Source of the DNA: Streptomyces griseoviridis
Lineage (GTDB): Bacteria > Actinomycetota > Actinomycetes > Streptomycetales > Streptomycetaceae
DNA: 64,000 nt
NCBI GenBank assembly: GCA_014649155.1
Contig: BMSM01000019.1
Span: forward strand, 1-64,000
Reading direction: 5' to 3'
Shown here: piece by piece, positions 51,638 through 60,064 of the stretch
Numbering within the stretch: position 1 is the stretch's first letter
Layout of the letters: each line of letters opens with the position of its first letter
Made by a program: the position numbers and the translations under genes
The notes under the pieces: model-generated
Told to the model about the DNA's origin: nothing
Seen by the model: the letters and a program-made list of their open reading frames with translations, nothing else
The model's database searches: none

Positions 51638-52474
51638 ATGAACGACGGTCCGGCAGGTCATGTGGCACGTTCCACCTTTCGTCCGTATTCCGAGACGACT
51701 CCGGAACGGCCGCTGCGGACGTATCTGCGCACGTCCGACGGGGTGCGCATCGATTCCGTATACGACCCCGCGCGACTTGTATACGAAAGCCGCCGGCCAC
51801 CTTCCGGTGATCTCGCGTTCGTCGTCGCCCACGGCTTCACGGGCGACGCGGACCGCCCCCACCTGCGCCGGATCGCCGCCGGACTCACCCGGTACGGGGC
51901 CGTCGTCACGTTCTCCTTCCGCGGGCACGGGGCGTCCGGCGGCCGGTCCACGGTCGGCGACCGCGAGGTCCTCGACCTGGCGGCGGCGGCCGGCTGGGCC
52001 CGGCGGCTCGGGCACACCCGCGTGGTGACCGTCGGCTTCTCCATGGGCGGCTCGGTGGTGCTGCGGCACGCGGCGCTGCACGGCGGCGTCGACGCGGTCG
52101 TCTCGGTCAGCTCCCCGGCGCGCTGGTACTACCGGGGGACGGCGCCGATGCGGCGGCTGCACTGGCTGGTGCTGCGGCCCGAGGGCCGGCTGGTCGGCCG
52201 CTACGGCTTCCGGACCCGCATCCACCACCGGGACTGGGACCCGGTGCCGCTCGCGCCGGTCGACGCGGTGCCCCGGATCGCCCCGGCGCCGCTGCTCGTC
52301 GTGCACGGCGACCGCGACGGCTACTTCCCCCTCGACCACCCCCGGATGCTCGCCGAGGCCGCCGGTGACCACGGCGAACTCTGGCTGGAGCCGGGCATGG
52401 GCCACGCCGAGCACGCCACCACCGCCGGCCTCCTGGACCGGATCGGGGACTGGGCCCTCGCGCGGGCGGGCTAG
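51638..52474 (+). CDS. Alpha/beta-hydrolase
   Basis: 278 residues. The GFSMGG nucleophile elbow, the oxyanion HGFTGDADRPHLRR loop, the acidic VVHGDRDGYFPLDH and the C-terminal His in GMGHAEH form a complete triad. Similar to monoacylglycerol-type or bem46 hydrolases. CACAAT lies 9 bp upstream of ATG 51638, so a leaderless mRNA is likely. Substrate unknown. Confidence 0.9.
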   Translation: MNDGPAGHVARSTFRPYSETTPERPLRTYLRTSDGVRIDSVYDPARLVYESRRPPSGDLAFVVAHGFTGDADRPHLRRIAAGLTRYGAVVTFSFRGHGASGGRSTVGDREVLDLAAAAGWARRLGHTRVVTVGFSMGGSVVLRHAALHGGVDAVVSVSSPARWYYRGTAPMRRLHWLVLRPEGRLVGRYGFRTRIHHRDWDPVPLAPVDAVPRIAPAPLLVVHGDRDGYFPLDHPRMLAEAAGDHGELWLEPGMGHAEHATTAGLLDRIGDWALARAG

Positions 52475-52528
52475 CCTGACGGGGTCCACAGACCGTCGAC
52501 AGACTGCAGTAAGGACTCGGGACTTCAG

Positions 52529-52789
52529 ATGGCAAAGGTCACGGTGCGCTACTGGGCCGCCGCGAAGGCCGCCGCCGGGACGGCCGAGGAGCCGTACGAG
52601 GCGGCCACGCTCGCCGAGGCGCTCGACGCCGTGCGCGCGCGGCACTCCGGCTCCGGCGAACTGGCGCGCGTCCTGCTGCGCTGCTCCTTCCTCGTCGACG
52701 GCGACCCGGTGGGCACCCGCGGGCACGAGACGGTACGGCTGGCCGACGGCGGCACGGTCGAGGTGCTCCCGCCGTTCGCAGGAGGGTGA
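52529..52789 (+). CDS. MoaD/ThiS-family sulfur carrier
   Basis: 86 residues with a ubiquitin-like fold and the obligatory C-terminal Gly-Gly (VLPPFAGG). The Gly-Gly end is adenylated and converted to thiocarboxylate for sulfur transfer, as in molybdopterin synthase. It is followed 3 bp later by a membrane protein gene, probably without functional link. Confidence 0.92.
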   Translation: MAKVTVRYWAAAKAAAGTAEEPYEAATLAEALDAVRARHSGSGELARVLLRCSFLVDGDPVGTRGHETVRLADGGTVEVLPPFAGG

Positions 52790-52792
52790 CCG

Positions 52793-54145
52793 ATGACGAA
52801 CCAGCCGTACGACGGACACGAGCCGCGGCAGCAGTGGCGGGGGTACGACGACCCGCAGGAGGCCGAGCAGTACACGCAGCAGTGGCAGGGGCAGACCTGG
52901 GAGACGTCCCTGCAGCCGCCGATCACGGCGACGACGGCGCCTCCGGCGGGCTCGGGGGCCTCGGGGGCTCCGGGAACCCCCGCGGCTCCGGTCTCTCCGG
53001 CCGAGGAGACGGCGTATCTGCCGCCGCAGCAGTATCAGCAGCAGTACCCGCAGCAGCAGTACCAGCAGCCCCAGCAGCAGTACCAGCAGTCGCAGCGGGC
53101 TGAGCAGTACCAGCAACAGGCGCAGCCGTACCAGCAGCAGCCGCAGCCGTACCAGCAGTACCCGTCGGAGCAGTCGGAGCAGCAGCACACGTACCAGGGA
53201 CAGCGGCCGTACCAGGCCCACCAGCCGTACCAGCAGCAGGCGTACGCGGAGCAGCAGCCGCGGCAGACGTACGCGCAGCCCCAGCAGCCCCGGCAGACCT
53301 ATGCGCAGCCCCGGCCCGCGGATCGCCCCGAGCCCGAGCCGGAGGCGTCCGCCGCCGGCTACGGCCCCGCGACCGTCGCCGGCAACGCCCGGGTCACCGA
53401 CGCCCAGCGGGCCCGCGCCGAGGGCCGGTCGCCGATCATCGAGCCCGGCGTGCAGCCGGCCGCGCTGACCGCGCTGCTGGGCCTGCTGCTGGCCGGGGCC
53501 GCGACGGTCGGCGGTTACGCGCCGCTCGTGCCGCTGGTGGTGCTCCAGGCGGTCACCGCGGCGGGCTGGTTCCGGCTGAACGGCATGTGGCCGGCCCGGC
53601 AGGGCATCGCGCTGGGCTTCCTCGGCGCGCTGGTCGCGGACGCGGCGCTGCTGGTCTCCGACCGTTCCCCGGCGGCGATCCTCGGCACCATCGGCGTCTG
53701 GGTCCTGCTCTCCCTCGTGCTGCACCTGCGCTCGCACGCCGATCCGGACGAGCGGATGTACGGCCTGACGGCGACCGTCGTCGCCTCGGCGCTGGCGATC
53801 GTCGCGGGTGGCTGGCTCGCGGCCGGCGCGGACGCGGCCACGGTCGGCGCGGTCGCGGTGGCCGTCGCCGCGGTGGTGCGGGCCCTGCCGCTGCCGACGC
53901 CGGTGTCGGTGGCCGTCGCGCTGCTCGCCGCGGCCGGGGCGGGCTTCGCGGCCGGCGGGGCGACGGACCTCGGGGCGGCGCCGGGGGCGCTGCTCGGGGC
54001 GGGCGCGGCGGTCTGCGCGCTGGTCGGGCACCGGGTGGCGAGCTACGACTACCCGTCCCGCTTCGTGCACTTCACCGCGGGCGTGGCCCTGCCGCTGAGC
54101 GCGGCGGCGCCGGTGGTGTGGGCGCTGGGCCGGGCCCTGGGCTGA
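52793..54145 (+). CDS. Polytopic membrane protein with Gln/Tyr-rich N-terminus
   Basis: 450 residues. The first 170 or so residues are an extended cytoplasmic region of imperfect YQQ(Q/P)QPYQQ units, low-complexity and probably disordered. About eight membrane helices follow (residues 220-450). The helices resemble conserved Streptomyces integral membrane proteins. Function unknown; the Q/Y-rich region is prion-like in composition. Confidence 0.78.
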   Translation: MTNQPYDGHEPRQQWRGYDDPQEAEQYTQQWQGQTWETSLQPPITATTAPPAGSGASGAPGTPAAPVSPAEETAYLPPQQYQQQYPQQQYQQPQQQYQQSQRAEQYQQQAQPYQQQPQPYQQYPSEQSEQQHTYQGQRPYQAHQPYQQQAYAEQQPRQTYAQPQQPRQTYAQPRPADRPEPEPEASAAGYGPATVAGNARVTDAQRARAEGRSPIIEPGVQPAALTALLGLLLAGAATVGGYAPLVPLVVLQAVTAAGWFRLNGMWPARQGIALGFLGALVADAALLVSDRSPAAILGTIGVWVLLSLVLHLRSHADPDERMYGLTATVVASALAIVAGGWLAAGADAATVGAVAVAVAAVVRALPLPTPVSVAVALLAAAGAGFAAGGATDLGAAPGALLGAGAAVCALVGHRVASYDYPSRFVHFTAGVALPLSAAAPVVWALGRALG

Positions 54146-54251
54146 CGGTCCGTTCGACGGACCTGTCACAGCTGACCGGCAGATTCACCGGGGCCCGCCA
54201 CGGACCGTTACCGTGGCCTCCGTCCGTAATACCGCTGGGGTGGGAAAGAGC

Positions 54252-54992
54252 ATGCGCGCACTGCGAATACTGTTGATCGTCGTCGTGGTCCTGGGCGGGC
54301 TGTTCGTGGCCGCGGACCGGCTCGCGGTGAACTTCGCCGAGGGCGAGGTGGCCGACCGGCTGAAGGCCCAGGAGAACCTGGACACCGCTCCGGACGTGTC
54401 GATCAACGGCTTCCCCTTCCTCACCCAGGTGGTGGGCGGTGAGCTGGACGACGTCGAGGTCACCATGGACGGCTACGAGGCGACCGCGGGCGGCGACGGC
54501 ACGGAGACGGTCCGGATCGACGACCTCAGGGCCCACATGAGGGGCGTCGAGTTCTCCGGCGACTACAGCTCCGCCACCGCGGCCACCGCCTCCGGCACCG
54601 CGACCGTCTCCTACGCCGAACTGCTGAAGGCGGCCGGCTCGGAGCCCGCGCAGATCGCCCCCGGCGTCACCGCCGGCATCGTCGGCCTCTCCGACGGCGG
54701 CAACGGCAAGATCGACGTCGCCCTGGAGGCCACCGTGCTCGGCACCAAGCTGCCCGAGCCGGTGCACGTGCTCAGCTCGGTCACGGTGGAGGACAACAAG
54801 GTCGGGGTCTCGGCCGACTCCCTCCCCGTCTTCGGCTCGGTGAAGGTGACCGACGCCCAGATCCGGCAGATCACCGACTTCCAGCAGGCCATCGACGAAC
54901 TGCCGGGCGGCATCCAGCTGGACAAGGTCGAGGCGGCGAAGGACGGCGTGGAGATCACGGTGACGGGTTCGGACGTCCGGCTGGCCGGGTAG
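54252..54992 (+). CDS. LmeA/DUF2993 secreted lipid-binding-like protein
   Basis: 246 residues from ATG 54252 with GGGAAAG upstream. One N-terminal signal-anchor helix, then a DUF2993/LmeA fold (VSINGFPFLTQVVGGELDDVEV, IDDLRAHMRGV). In mycobacteria LmeA helps lipomannan elongation; here the role is only inferred from family. It is about 100 bp after the membrane protein. Confidence 0.82.
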   Translation: MRALRILLIVVVVLGGLFVAADRLAVNFAEGEVADRLKAQENLDTAPDVSINGFPFLTQVVGGELDDVEVTMDGYEATAGGDGTETVRIDDLRAHMRGVEFSGDYSSATAATASGTATVSYAELLKAAGSEPAQIAPGVTAGIVGLSDGGNGKIDVALEATVLGTKLPEPVHVLSSVTVEDNKVGVSADSLPVFGSVKVTDAQIRQITDFQQAIDELPGGIQLDKVEAAKDGVEITVTGSDVRLAG

Positions 54993-55092
54993 GGCAGAGC
55001 CGGGAGCGCACGGCCCCCCGGCGTACCTGTCCGCCAGGCGAGACGCGGCCGTCCGTGACGTGAGGTTCTCCAGGGCGGACACCCGCCCGCGC

Positions 55093-55122
55093 AAGGGCTC
55101 CGGACACTCCGGAGCCCTTCTT
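55093..55122 (+). terminator. Terminator before the rhodanese leader
   Basis: A perfect 12-bp stem (AAGGGCTCCGGA with TCCGGAGCCCTT) with a CAC loop and a T-rich end. It isolates the DUF2993 transcript from the downstream sulfur-transfer operon. Confidence 0.9.
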
Positions 55123-55204
55123 CGTCTCTCATCGTGGACGATCGCGTCTCATCATCCGACACGCCGGTGACACGCCCGCCGAGTGCTCCCTACGATCGGA
55201 CACC

Positions 55205-55285
55205 ATGAAGCGCCAGGCGGACCTCACGAAGCGGCGGGCAGTGGACCTGTGCCGCGTAGCCGCCATGCTCTGTCGCACCTTCTGA
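55205..55285 (+). CDS. Cys-containing leader peptide of rhodanese operon
   Basis: 26 residues, MKRQADLTKRRAVDLCRVA...LCRTF, with two Cys codons near the end. A -10-like TACGAT at 55191-55196 puts transcription start at about the ATG. Such short peptides precede sulfur-metabolism genes in actinomycetes and are proposed to sense cysteine supply by attenuation. The 126-bp spacer to the rhodanese gene could hold the attenuator. Confidence 0.75.
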   Translation: MKRQADLTKRRAVDLCRVAAMLCRTF

Positions 55286-55411
55286 GCGGTCCGGCGTCAC
55301 CGCCGTCCGCATCCCTCGCCGCCCTGCTCAGGGCATCCGCGCGCCGTCCCGGCACGAGCGCGCCCACCCTCTCACCGCACGCCCCGCCGTAACTGCCCCG
55401 GAGGAGAAACC

Positions 55412-56251
55412 ATGAGCCGCAGCGACGTCCTGGTCGACGCCGACTGGCTTCAGGAGCACCTGGACGACCCGACCATCGCGATCGTCGAGGTGGACGAGGA
55501 CACGTCCGCGTACGACAAGAACCACATCAAGAACGCGATCAAGATCGACTGGACGCAGGACCTCCAGGACCCGGTCCGCCGCGACTTCATCGACCAGGAG
55601 GGCTTCGAGAAGCTCCTGTCGGCCAAGGGCATCGGCAACGACACGCTGGTGATCCTCTACGGCGGCAACAACAACTGGTTCGCGTCCTACGCCTACTGGT
55701 ACTTCAAGCTCTACGGCCACGAGAACGTCAAGCTCCTCGACGGCGGCCGCAAGAAGTGGGAGCTGGACGCCCGCGAGCTGGTCGAGGAGGTCCCGGAGCG
55801 GACCGCCACGACGTACAAGGCCAAGCCGCAGAACACCGCGATCCGCGCCTTCCGCGACGACGTCGTCAAGGCGATCGGCGCGCAGAACCTGGTCGACGTC
55901 CGCTCCCCCGACGAGTTCTCCGGCAAGCTGCTCGCCCCGGCCCACCTGCCGCAGGAGCAGTCCCAGCGCCCCGGCCACGTGCCGAGCGCCCGCAACATCC
56001 CGTGGTCGAAGAACGCCAACGACGACGGCACCTTCAAGTCCGACGACGAGCTGAAGAAGCTCTACGAGGACGAGAACGTCGACCTCGCCAAGGACACCAT
56101 CGCCTACTGCCGCATCGGTGAGCGCTCCGCCCTCACCTGGTTCGTCCTGCACGAGTTGCTGGGCGTGGAGAACGTCAAGAACTACGACGGCTCCTGGACC
56201 GAGTACGGCTCCCTGGTCGGCGTCCCGATCGAGCTCGGCGCGGCCAAGTAA
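55412..56251 (+). CDS. Thiosulfate sulfurtransferase (two-domain rhodanese)
   Basis: 279 residues. Two rhodanese domains: the inactive N-terminal one contains AYWYFKLYGHENVKLLDGG and the C-terminal one carries the catalytic Cys in YCRIGERSA. SseA/CysA-like enzyme that transfers sulfur from thiosulfate to an acceptor. Start ATG 55412. Likely in one transcript with the DUF1416 gene and controlled by the leader peptide. Confidence 0.93.
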   Translation: MSRSDVLVDADWLQEHLDDPTIAIVEVDEDTSAYDKNHIKNAIKIDWTQDLQDPVRRDFIDQEGFEKLLSAKGIGNDTLVILYGGNNNWFASYAYWYFKLYGHENVKLLDGGRKKWELDARELVEEVPERTATTYKAKPQNTAIRAFRDDVVKAIGAQNLVDVRSPDEFSGKLLAPAHLPQEQSQRPGHVPSARNIPWSKNANDDGTFKSDDELKKLYEDENVDLAKDTIAYCRIGERSALTWFVLHELLGVENVKNYDGSWTEYGSLVGVPIELGAAK

Positions 56252-56279
56252 GACTGCCCTCAACCCCCAGGAGTACGAC

Positions 56280-56567
56280 ATGTGCGGTGCGAAGGCCGGC
56301 GGGCCGGACGCCTCGACGATCAAGCCCGGTGAGACCACCATCCAGGGTCAGGTGACCCGCGACGGCGAGCCGGTGACGGGCTACGTCCGGCTGCTGGACG
56401 CCACCGGCGAGTTCACCGCGGAGGTCCCGACCTCCGCGACGGGCCAGTTCCGCTTCTACGCGGCCGAGGGCACCTGGACCGTCCGCGCCCTCGTCCCGGG
56501 CGCCACGGCCGACCGTACGGTCGTGGCCCAGCGGGGCGGCCTCGCCGAGGTCGCGATCGCCGTCTGA
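56280..56567 (+). CDS. DUF1416 protein
   Basis: 95 residues from ATG 56280, with the MCGAKAGGPD start and beta-strand body (TTIQGQVTRDGEPVTGYVRL) of the DUF1416 family. A single Cys near the N-terminus is conserved in the family as seen here. Usually paired with rhodanese genes in actinomycetes; the function is unknown but probably sulfur-related. Confidence 0.9.
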   Translation: MCGAKAGGPDASTIKPGETTIQGQVTRDGEPVTGYVRLLDATGEFTAEVPTSATGQFRFYAAEGTWTVRALVPGATADRTVVAQRGGLAEVAIAV

Positions 56568-56593
56568 CGGCACCCGGTGACGGCCGGGTGACG

Positions 56594-56643
56594 GCCGAGG
56601 GCCGCGCCCCACGGGTTGGACGCCCGGGGCGCGGCCCTTCGGC
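56594..56643 (+). terminator. Terminator after DUF1416 gene
   Basis: A 13-bp stem (AGGGCCGCGCCCC with GGGGCGCGGCCCT) extended by GCCG/CGGC with a T bulge. The loop is about 15 bases. Confidence 0.75.
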
Positions 56644-56666
56644 GTGTCCGGACCTATCCTGGAGGT

Positions 56667-56924
56667 ATGTACGCACGGCGCCGGCACGTGTACTTCACCT
56701 TGATGGGCCTCTGCGTCGGGCTGTTCGTCCTGGCCTGGGGCGTCGTCCGGCTCTGGTCCGTCCCGGCCGCCGTCGGCATGTGCGTGGCCGCCATGGTCAT
56801 CCCGCCCGTCGCCGCGATCGTCGCCAACCGGAGGGGCCCGGAGGACCGCTGGTGGGACGACCCCTCGGGGGACCCGAAGTCCGACGAGTGGTGGGACGAG
56901 CTGGACGGCAAGCGGCGCCGCTGA
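56667..56924 (+). CDS. DUF3099 membrane protein
   Basis: 85 residues with two hydrophobic helices (about 10-32 and 33-52) and an Asp/Trp-rich cytoplasmic tail (EDRWWDDPSG, DEWWDELDGKRRR), as in DUF3099. TATCCT ends 6 bp before ATG 56667, so the mRNA is probably leaderless. Function unknown. Confidence 0.85.
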   Translation: MYARRRHVYFTLMGLCVGLFVLAWGVVRLWSVPAAVGMCVAAMVIPPVAAIVANRRGPEDRWWDDPSGDPKSDEWWDELDGKRRR

Positions 56925-56950
56925 CCCGGGCTCCCGGCCGGCCCGGGATC

Positions 56951-57313
56951 TCAGTAGACGAGCGCCTGGGTGTCGTCGGCCAGCGCCTCCTGCACGAAGA
57001 CCTGCGCGCCCGCGATCCGGACGCCCTCGATGACATCCTTCTCGGTGATGTCGCGCCGGGCCGCGCACTGGGTGCACAGGGTCAGTCGGCCGCCGCCGAG
57101 CAGGGAGTCGATCAGGTCGGGCAGCGGCGCGGCGTGCGGCAGCTCGAACTCGGCGGCCCGGCCCGGCAGGGCGAACCAGGCGGACTCGCCGGTCAGCCAC
57201 ACGGAGACGTCCACCCCGCTGGCCACGGCCACCGCCGCCACCGTGAACGCCTGCGAGCAGCGTTCGGGGGCATCGGCCCCCGCGGTCACCTTGATCACGA
57301 GCTTCTTCGCCAT
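56951..57313 (-). CDS. DsrE-family protein
   Basis: 120 residues from ATG 57313 (MAKKLVIKV). A DsrE/YchN-like fold with GVDVSVWLTGESAWFALPG and a LCTQCAARRDI Cys pair. The family transfers sulfur or binds small molecules; the two cysteines support a sulfur relay. It converges on the DUF3099 gene. Upstream of its start lies the next, possibly broken, coding remnant. Confidence 0.88.
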   Translation of the reverse strand: MAKKLVIKVTAGADAPERCSQAFTVAAVAVASGVDVSVWLTGESAWFALPGRAAEFELPHAAPLPDLIDSLLGGGRLTLCTQCAARRDITEKDVIEGVRIAGAQVFVQEALADDTQALVY

Positions 57314-57430
57314 GGCCGAATCGTAATCAACGGCCCCGCACCCCAGGGGCTCGGCCATGGGTCTCCCGTGCGCGCATGGGGAACGCGCGCTTCACGTCTC
57401 CTGGGGGGACATCCCGGAAGCACCGGATGA

Positions 57431-57709
57431 GATATCCGAAACGGAATCCGGCGGGCCGGCGGCCCCGCCTACCCGGTACGCGGCACCGAGGAGTCCGTCC
57501 GGGACGACGACTTCCCCGCGCGGGCCACGGCGATGGACGTCACCCGCATGACGTACACCGAGGCCGGGCCCTACGGCGCCGAACAGGTGCGGCACGGCTG
57601 CCTCATCGCCGGCGACGTCATCGCCCTCGTCGTGCGGTCCCGCGAGGGGGCCGCGCTCGCCGTGCCCTTCCAGCAGACCCTCGCCCTCCGGAGCGCGCTG
57701 CTGACCTGA
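57431..57709 (+). pseudogene. Possible decayed coding remnant
   Basis: An open frame of 92 codons between stops (ends LAVPFQQTLALRSALLT) with protein-like composition (YPVRGTEESVRDDDFPARATAMDV, CLIAGDVIALVVRSREG) but no plausible start: the first in-frame ATG is at 57533 in the middle. This looks like a gene that lost its 5' end or a frameshifted one; an upstream ATG at 57376 is in another frame. No family was recognised. It could also be a short gene starting at 57533. Confidence 0.4.
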
Positions 57710-57807
57710 CCCGGCAGGGCGTACCTCACCCGACAGGGCCGGGCCCCGGCCGCGTAAGCTGGGGCCCGGCCCTGTGCACACCACCGCACCCCGCTCAAGG
57801 AGCACCC

Positions 57808-57906
57808 GTGGAGACGTTCTTCGAAGCCCTGCTGGTCCTGGTCTGCGTCGGCGTTCTCGCCTTCGCCGGACTGACCGTGAAGAAGCTGTTCCAGGGCCAG
57901 CGCTGA
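57808..57906 (+). CDS. Small single-helix membrane protein
   Basis: 32 residues from GTG 57808 with AAGGAG five bases upstream: METFFEALLVLV then a helix and the end VKKLFQGQR. One membrane helix with a basic cytoplasmic end. Too short for standard gene callers. It is 29 bp before the nitrobindin gene and may be in its operon. Confidence 0.7.
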   Translation: METFFEALLVLVCVGVLAFAGLTVKKLFQGQR

Positions 57907-57935
57907 CCCCTCACGTCAGGAAGTAAGTTCCGCTC

Positions 57936-58511
57936 ATGATCGAGATCCCGTCCGACCTGCACAAGGACCTCGTCCCGCTCGCCTTCCTGCTCGGCAATTG
58001 GGCCGGCGCGGGCGTGCACGACTTCCCCGGCGCGGAGAAGTGCAACTTCGGCCAGGAAGTCAGCTTCACGCACGACGGCCGGGACTTCCTGGAGTACGCC
58101 TCCCACACCTGGGTCCTCGACAACGACGGCAACAAGGTCCGCCCGCTGGAGTCCGAGCACGGCTTCTGGCGGATCGACGCGGACCGCAAGGTCGAGGTGA
58201 CGATGACCCGCGACGACGGCGTCATCGAGATCTGGTACGGCGAGATGGCCGCCCAGAAGCCGCAGATCGACCTGGTCACGGACGCGGTCGCCCGCACGGC
58301 CGCCTCCCGCCCGTACACCGGCGGCAAGCGGCTGTACGGCTACGTCAAGAGCGACCTGATGTGGGTCGGCGAGAAGCAGACCCCCGAGGTCGAGCTTCGC
58401 CCCTACATGTCCGCGCACCTCAAGAAGGTCGTCACCCCCGAGGACGTCGAGCGCTGGGCCAAGGCCCTCCCCGACGACATGCCGGACGACGGGATCGCCT
58501 TCTTCAAGTAG
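57936..58511 (+). CDS. Nitrobindin-like (FABP-type) heme-binding protein
   Basis: 191 residues. The ten-stranded barrel signature GNWAGAG (GxWxGxG) near residue 20 and the EHGFWRID strand match nitrobindin (DUF1794) proteins, which bind heme and react with nitric oxide or peroxynitrite. It is 16 bp upstream of nur. A heme role is inferred from the family. Confidence 0.88.
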   Translation: MIEIPSDLHKDLVPLAFLLGNWAGAGVHDFPGAEKCNFGQEVSFTHDGRDFLEYASHTWVLDNDGNKVRPLESEHGFWRIDADRKVEVTMTRDDGVIEIWYGEMAAQKPQIDLVTDAVARTAASRPYTGGKRLYGYVKSDLMWVGEKQTPEVELRPYMSAHLKKVVTPEDVERWAKALPDDMPDDGIAFFK

Positions 58512-58527
58512 TCCTAGACTCAAGGGT

Positions 58528-58965
58528 GTGGTGAGCACCGACTGGAAAAGCGACCTGAGGCAGCGCGGCTACCGGCTGACCCCGCAGCGGCAACTGGTCC
58601 TGGAGGCCGTCGACACCCTGGAGCACGCGACCCCCGACGACATCCTCGGCGAGGTGCGGAAGACCGCGTCGGGGGTCAACATCTCCACCGTCTACCGGAC
58701 GCTGGAGCTGCTGGAGGAGCTGGGCCTGGTCAGTCACGCCCACCTCGGGCACGGCGCGCCGACCTACCACCTCGCCGACCGGCACCACCACATCCACCTG
58801 GTCTGCCGGGACTGCACCAACGTCATCGAGGCCGATCTGTCGGTGGCCGCCGACTTCACCGCCAAGCTGCGCGAGCAGTTCGGCTTCGACACCGACATGA
58901 AGCACTTCGCGATCTTCGGCCGGTGCCGGGACTGCGCCGCGAAGGGCTCAACCGCCGAGTCGTAG
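58528..58965 (+). CDS. nur: Nickel-responsive Fur-family regulator Nur
   Basis: 145 residues. Two known metal sites are complete: His33, His86, His88 and His90, and the nickel site His70, His72 and His126. A CxxC at 93-96 adds a structural site. The winged helix (GVNISTVYRTLELL) lies at 49-62. This residue set matches the characterised Streptomyces Nur, which represses nickel uptake and the iron superoxide dismutase gene. TAGACT ends 7 bp before GTG 58528, so the mRNA is probably leaderless. Confidence 0.95.
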   Translation: MVSTDWKSDLRQRGYRLTPQRQLVLEAVDTLEHATPDDILGEVRKTASGVNISTVYRTLELLEELGLVSHAHLGHGAPTYHLADRHHHIHLVCRDCTNVIEADLSVAADFTAKLREQFGFDTDMKHFAIFGRCRDCAAKGSTAES

Positions 58966-58987
58966 GGCTGGTCGTAGGCTTGAACCC

Positions 58988-59953
58988 ATGAAGAGCCCTC
59001 TGCTGTCCCTGCCCGGCGCCGTCCCCGCCGAGGGCGTGGACGAAGGCGTCGCCGCCCACTACGGCGACCTGTTCCGCGAGCAGCGTGCCCTCGCCGACGG
59101 CACCGGTTTCGTCGACCTCTCCCACCGCGGGGTCGTCACCGTCACCGGTGAGGACCGGCTGAGCTGGCTGCACCTCCTGCTCACCCAGCACGTCAGCGAA
59201 CTGCCGGCCGGACAGGCCACCGAGGCGCTGATCCTTTCCGCCAACGGACACATCGAGCACGCGCTGTACCTGGTGGACGACGGGGAGACCGTCTGGGCGC
59301 ACGTCGAGCCCGGCACCCGGGAGGCGCTGGTCGCCTACCTGGAGTCGATGAAGTTCTTCTACCGGGTCGAGGTCGCCGACCGCACCGCGGACACCGCGGT
59401 GCTGCACCTGCCCGCCGGCTCCATCACCCCGGTCCCCGAGGGCGTCGCCGTACGGGAGACCCCCTACGGGCGTGACCTCTTCCTGCCCCGCGAGGAGCTG
59501 GAGGCGTACGCCGCGCAGGCCGGGCCGCCGGCCGGGCTGCTGGCGTACGAGGCGCTCCGGGTCGAGCAGCACCGGCCCCGGCTCGGTTTCGAGACCGACC
59601 ACCGCACCATCCCGCACGAGCTGGGCTGGATCGGCTCGGCCGTCCACCTCCAGAAGGGCTGCTACCGCGGCCAGGAGACCGTCGCCCGCGTGCAGAACCT
59701 GGGCAAGCCCCCGCGCCGGCTGGTCTTCCTGCACCTCGACGGCAGCGAGGTCCACCTGCCCCCGCAGGGGACCGAGCTGCGGGTCGCGGACGAGGGCGCC
59801 GAGGGGCGCCGGGTCGGCTTCATCACCACCTCCGTACGCCACCACGAGCTGGGCCCGGTCGCCCTCGCCCTGGTGAAGCGGAACGTGCCCGTGGACGCCC
59901 GGCTGCTGGCCGGGGACACGGCCGCCGCCCAGGAGACCGTCGTAGAGCCCTAG
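58988..59953 (+). CDS. ygfZ: YgfZ/GcvT-like folate-binding protein
   Basis: 321 residues. The YgfZ signature KGCYRGQE (HLQKGCYRGQETVARV) with the essential Cys is present, and the fold resembles the T-protein of glycine cleavage. It is proposed to help repair or build iron-sulfur clusters. TAGGCT ends 7 bp before ATG 58988, suggesting a leaderless mRNA. Its stop codon TAG is part of the CTAG target site of the MITE that follows. Confidence 0.9.
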   Translation: MKSPLLSLPGAVPAEGVDEGVAAHYGDLFREQRALADGTGFVDLSHRGVVTVTGEDRLSWLHLLLTQHVSELPAGQATEALILSANGHIEHALYLVDDGETVWAHVEPGTREALVAYLESMKFFYRVEVADRTADTAVLHLPAGSITPVPEGVAVRETPYGRDLFLPREELEAYAAQAGPPAGLLAYEALRVEQHRPRLGFETDHRTIPHELGWIGSAVHLQKGCYRGQETVARVQNLGKPPRRLVFLHLDGSEVHLPPQGTELRVADEGAEGRRVGFITTSVRHHELGPVALALVKRNVPVDARLLAGDTAAAQETVVEP

Positions 59954-60030
59954 GGGGTGTCGTTCGGATCAGGTCGCGGGGAATCGGCTGCGTCTTCCCC
60001 GCGTCTGCGGCGTGATCCGAACGACAGGTC
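59954..60030. mobile_element. 77-bp MITE-like palindromic element
   Basis: Perfect 14-bp terminal repeats, TGTCGTTCGGATCA at 59958-59971 and its complement at 60013-60026, enclose a second stem (CGCGGGGAA/TTCCCCGCG, 59975-60003). CTAG occurs directly on both sides (59950-59953 and 60031-60034), as left by IS5-type transposition. There is no coding capacity, so it would need a transposase from elsewhere. It sits between convergent ygfZ and dtd and probably terminates both. Confidence 0.85.
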
Positions 60031-60064
60031 CTAGGAGGGGCAGGGGTCAGGAGCCGTCGGAGGT

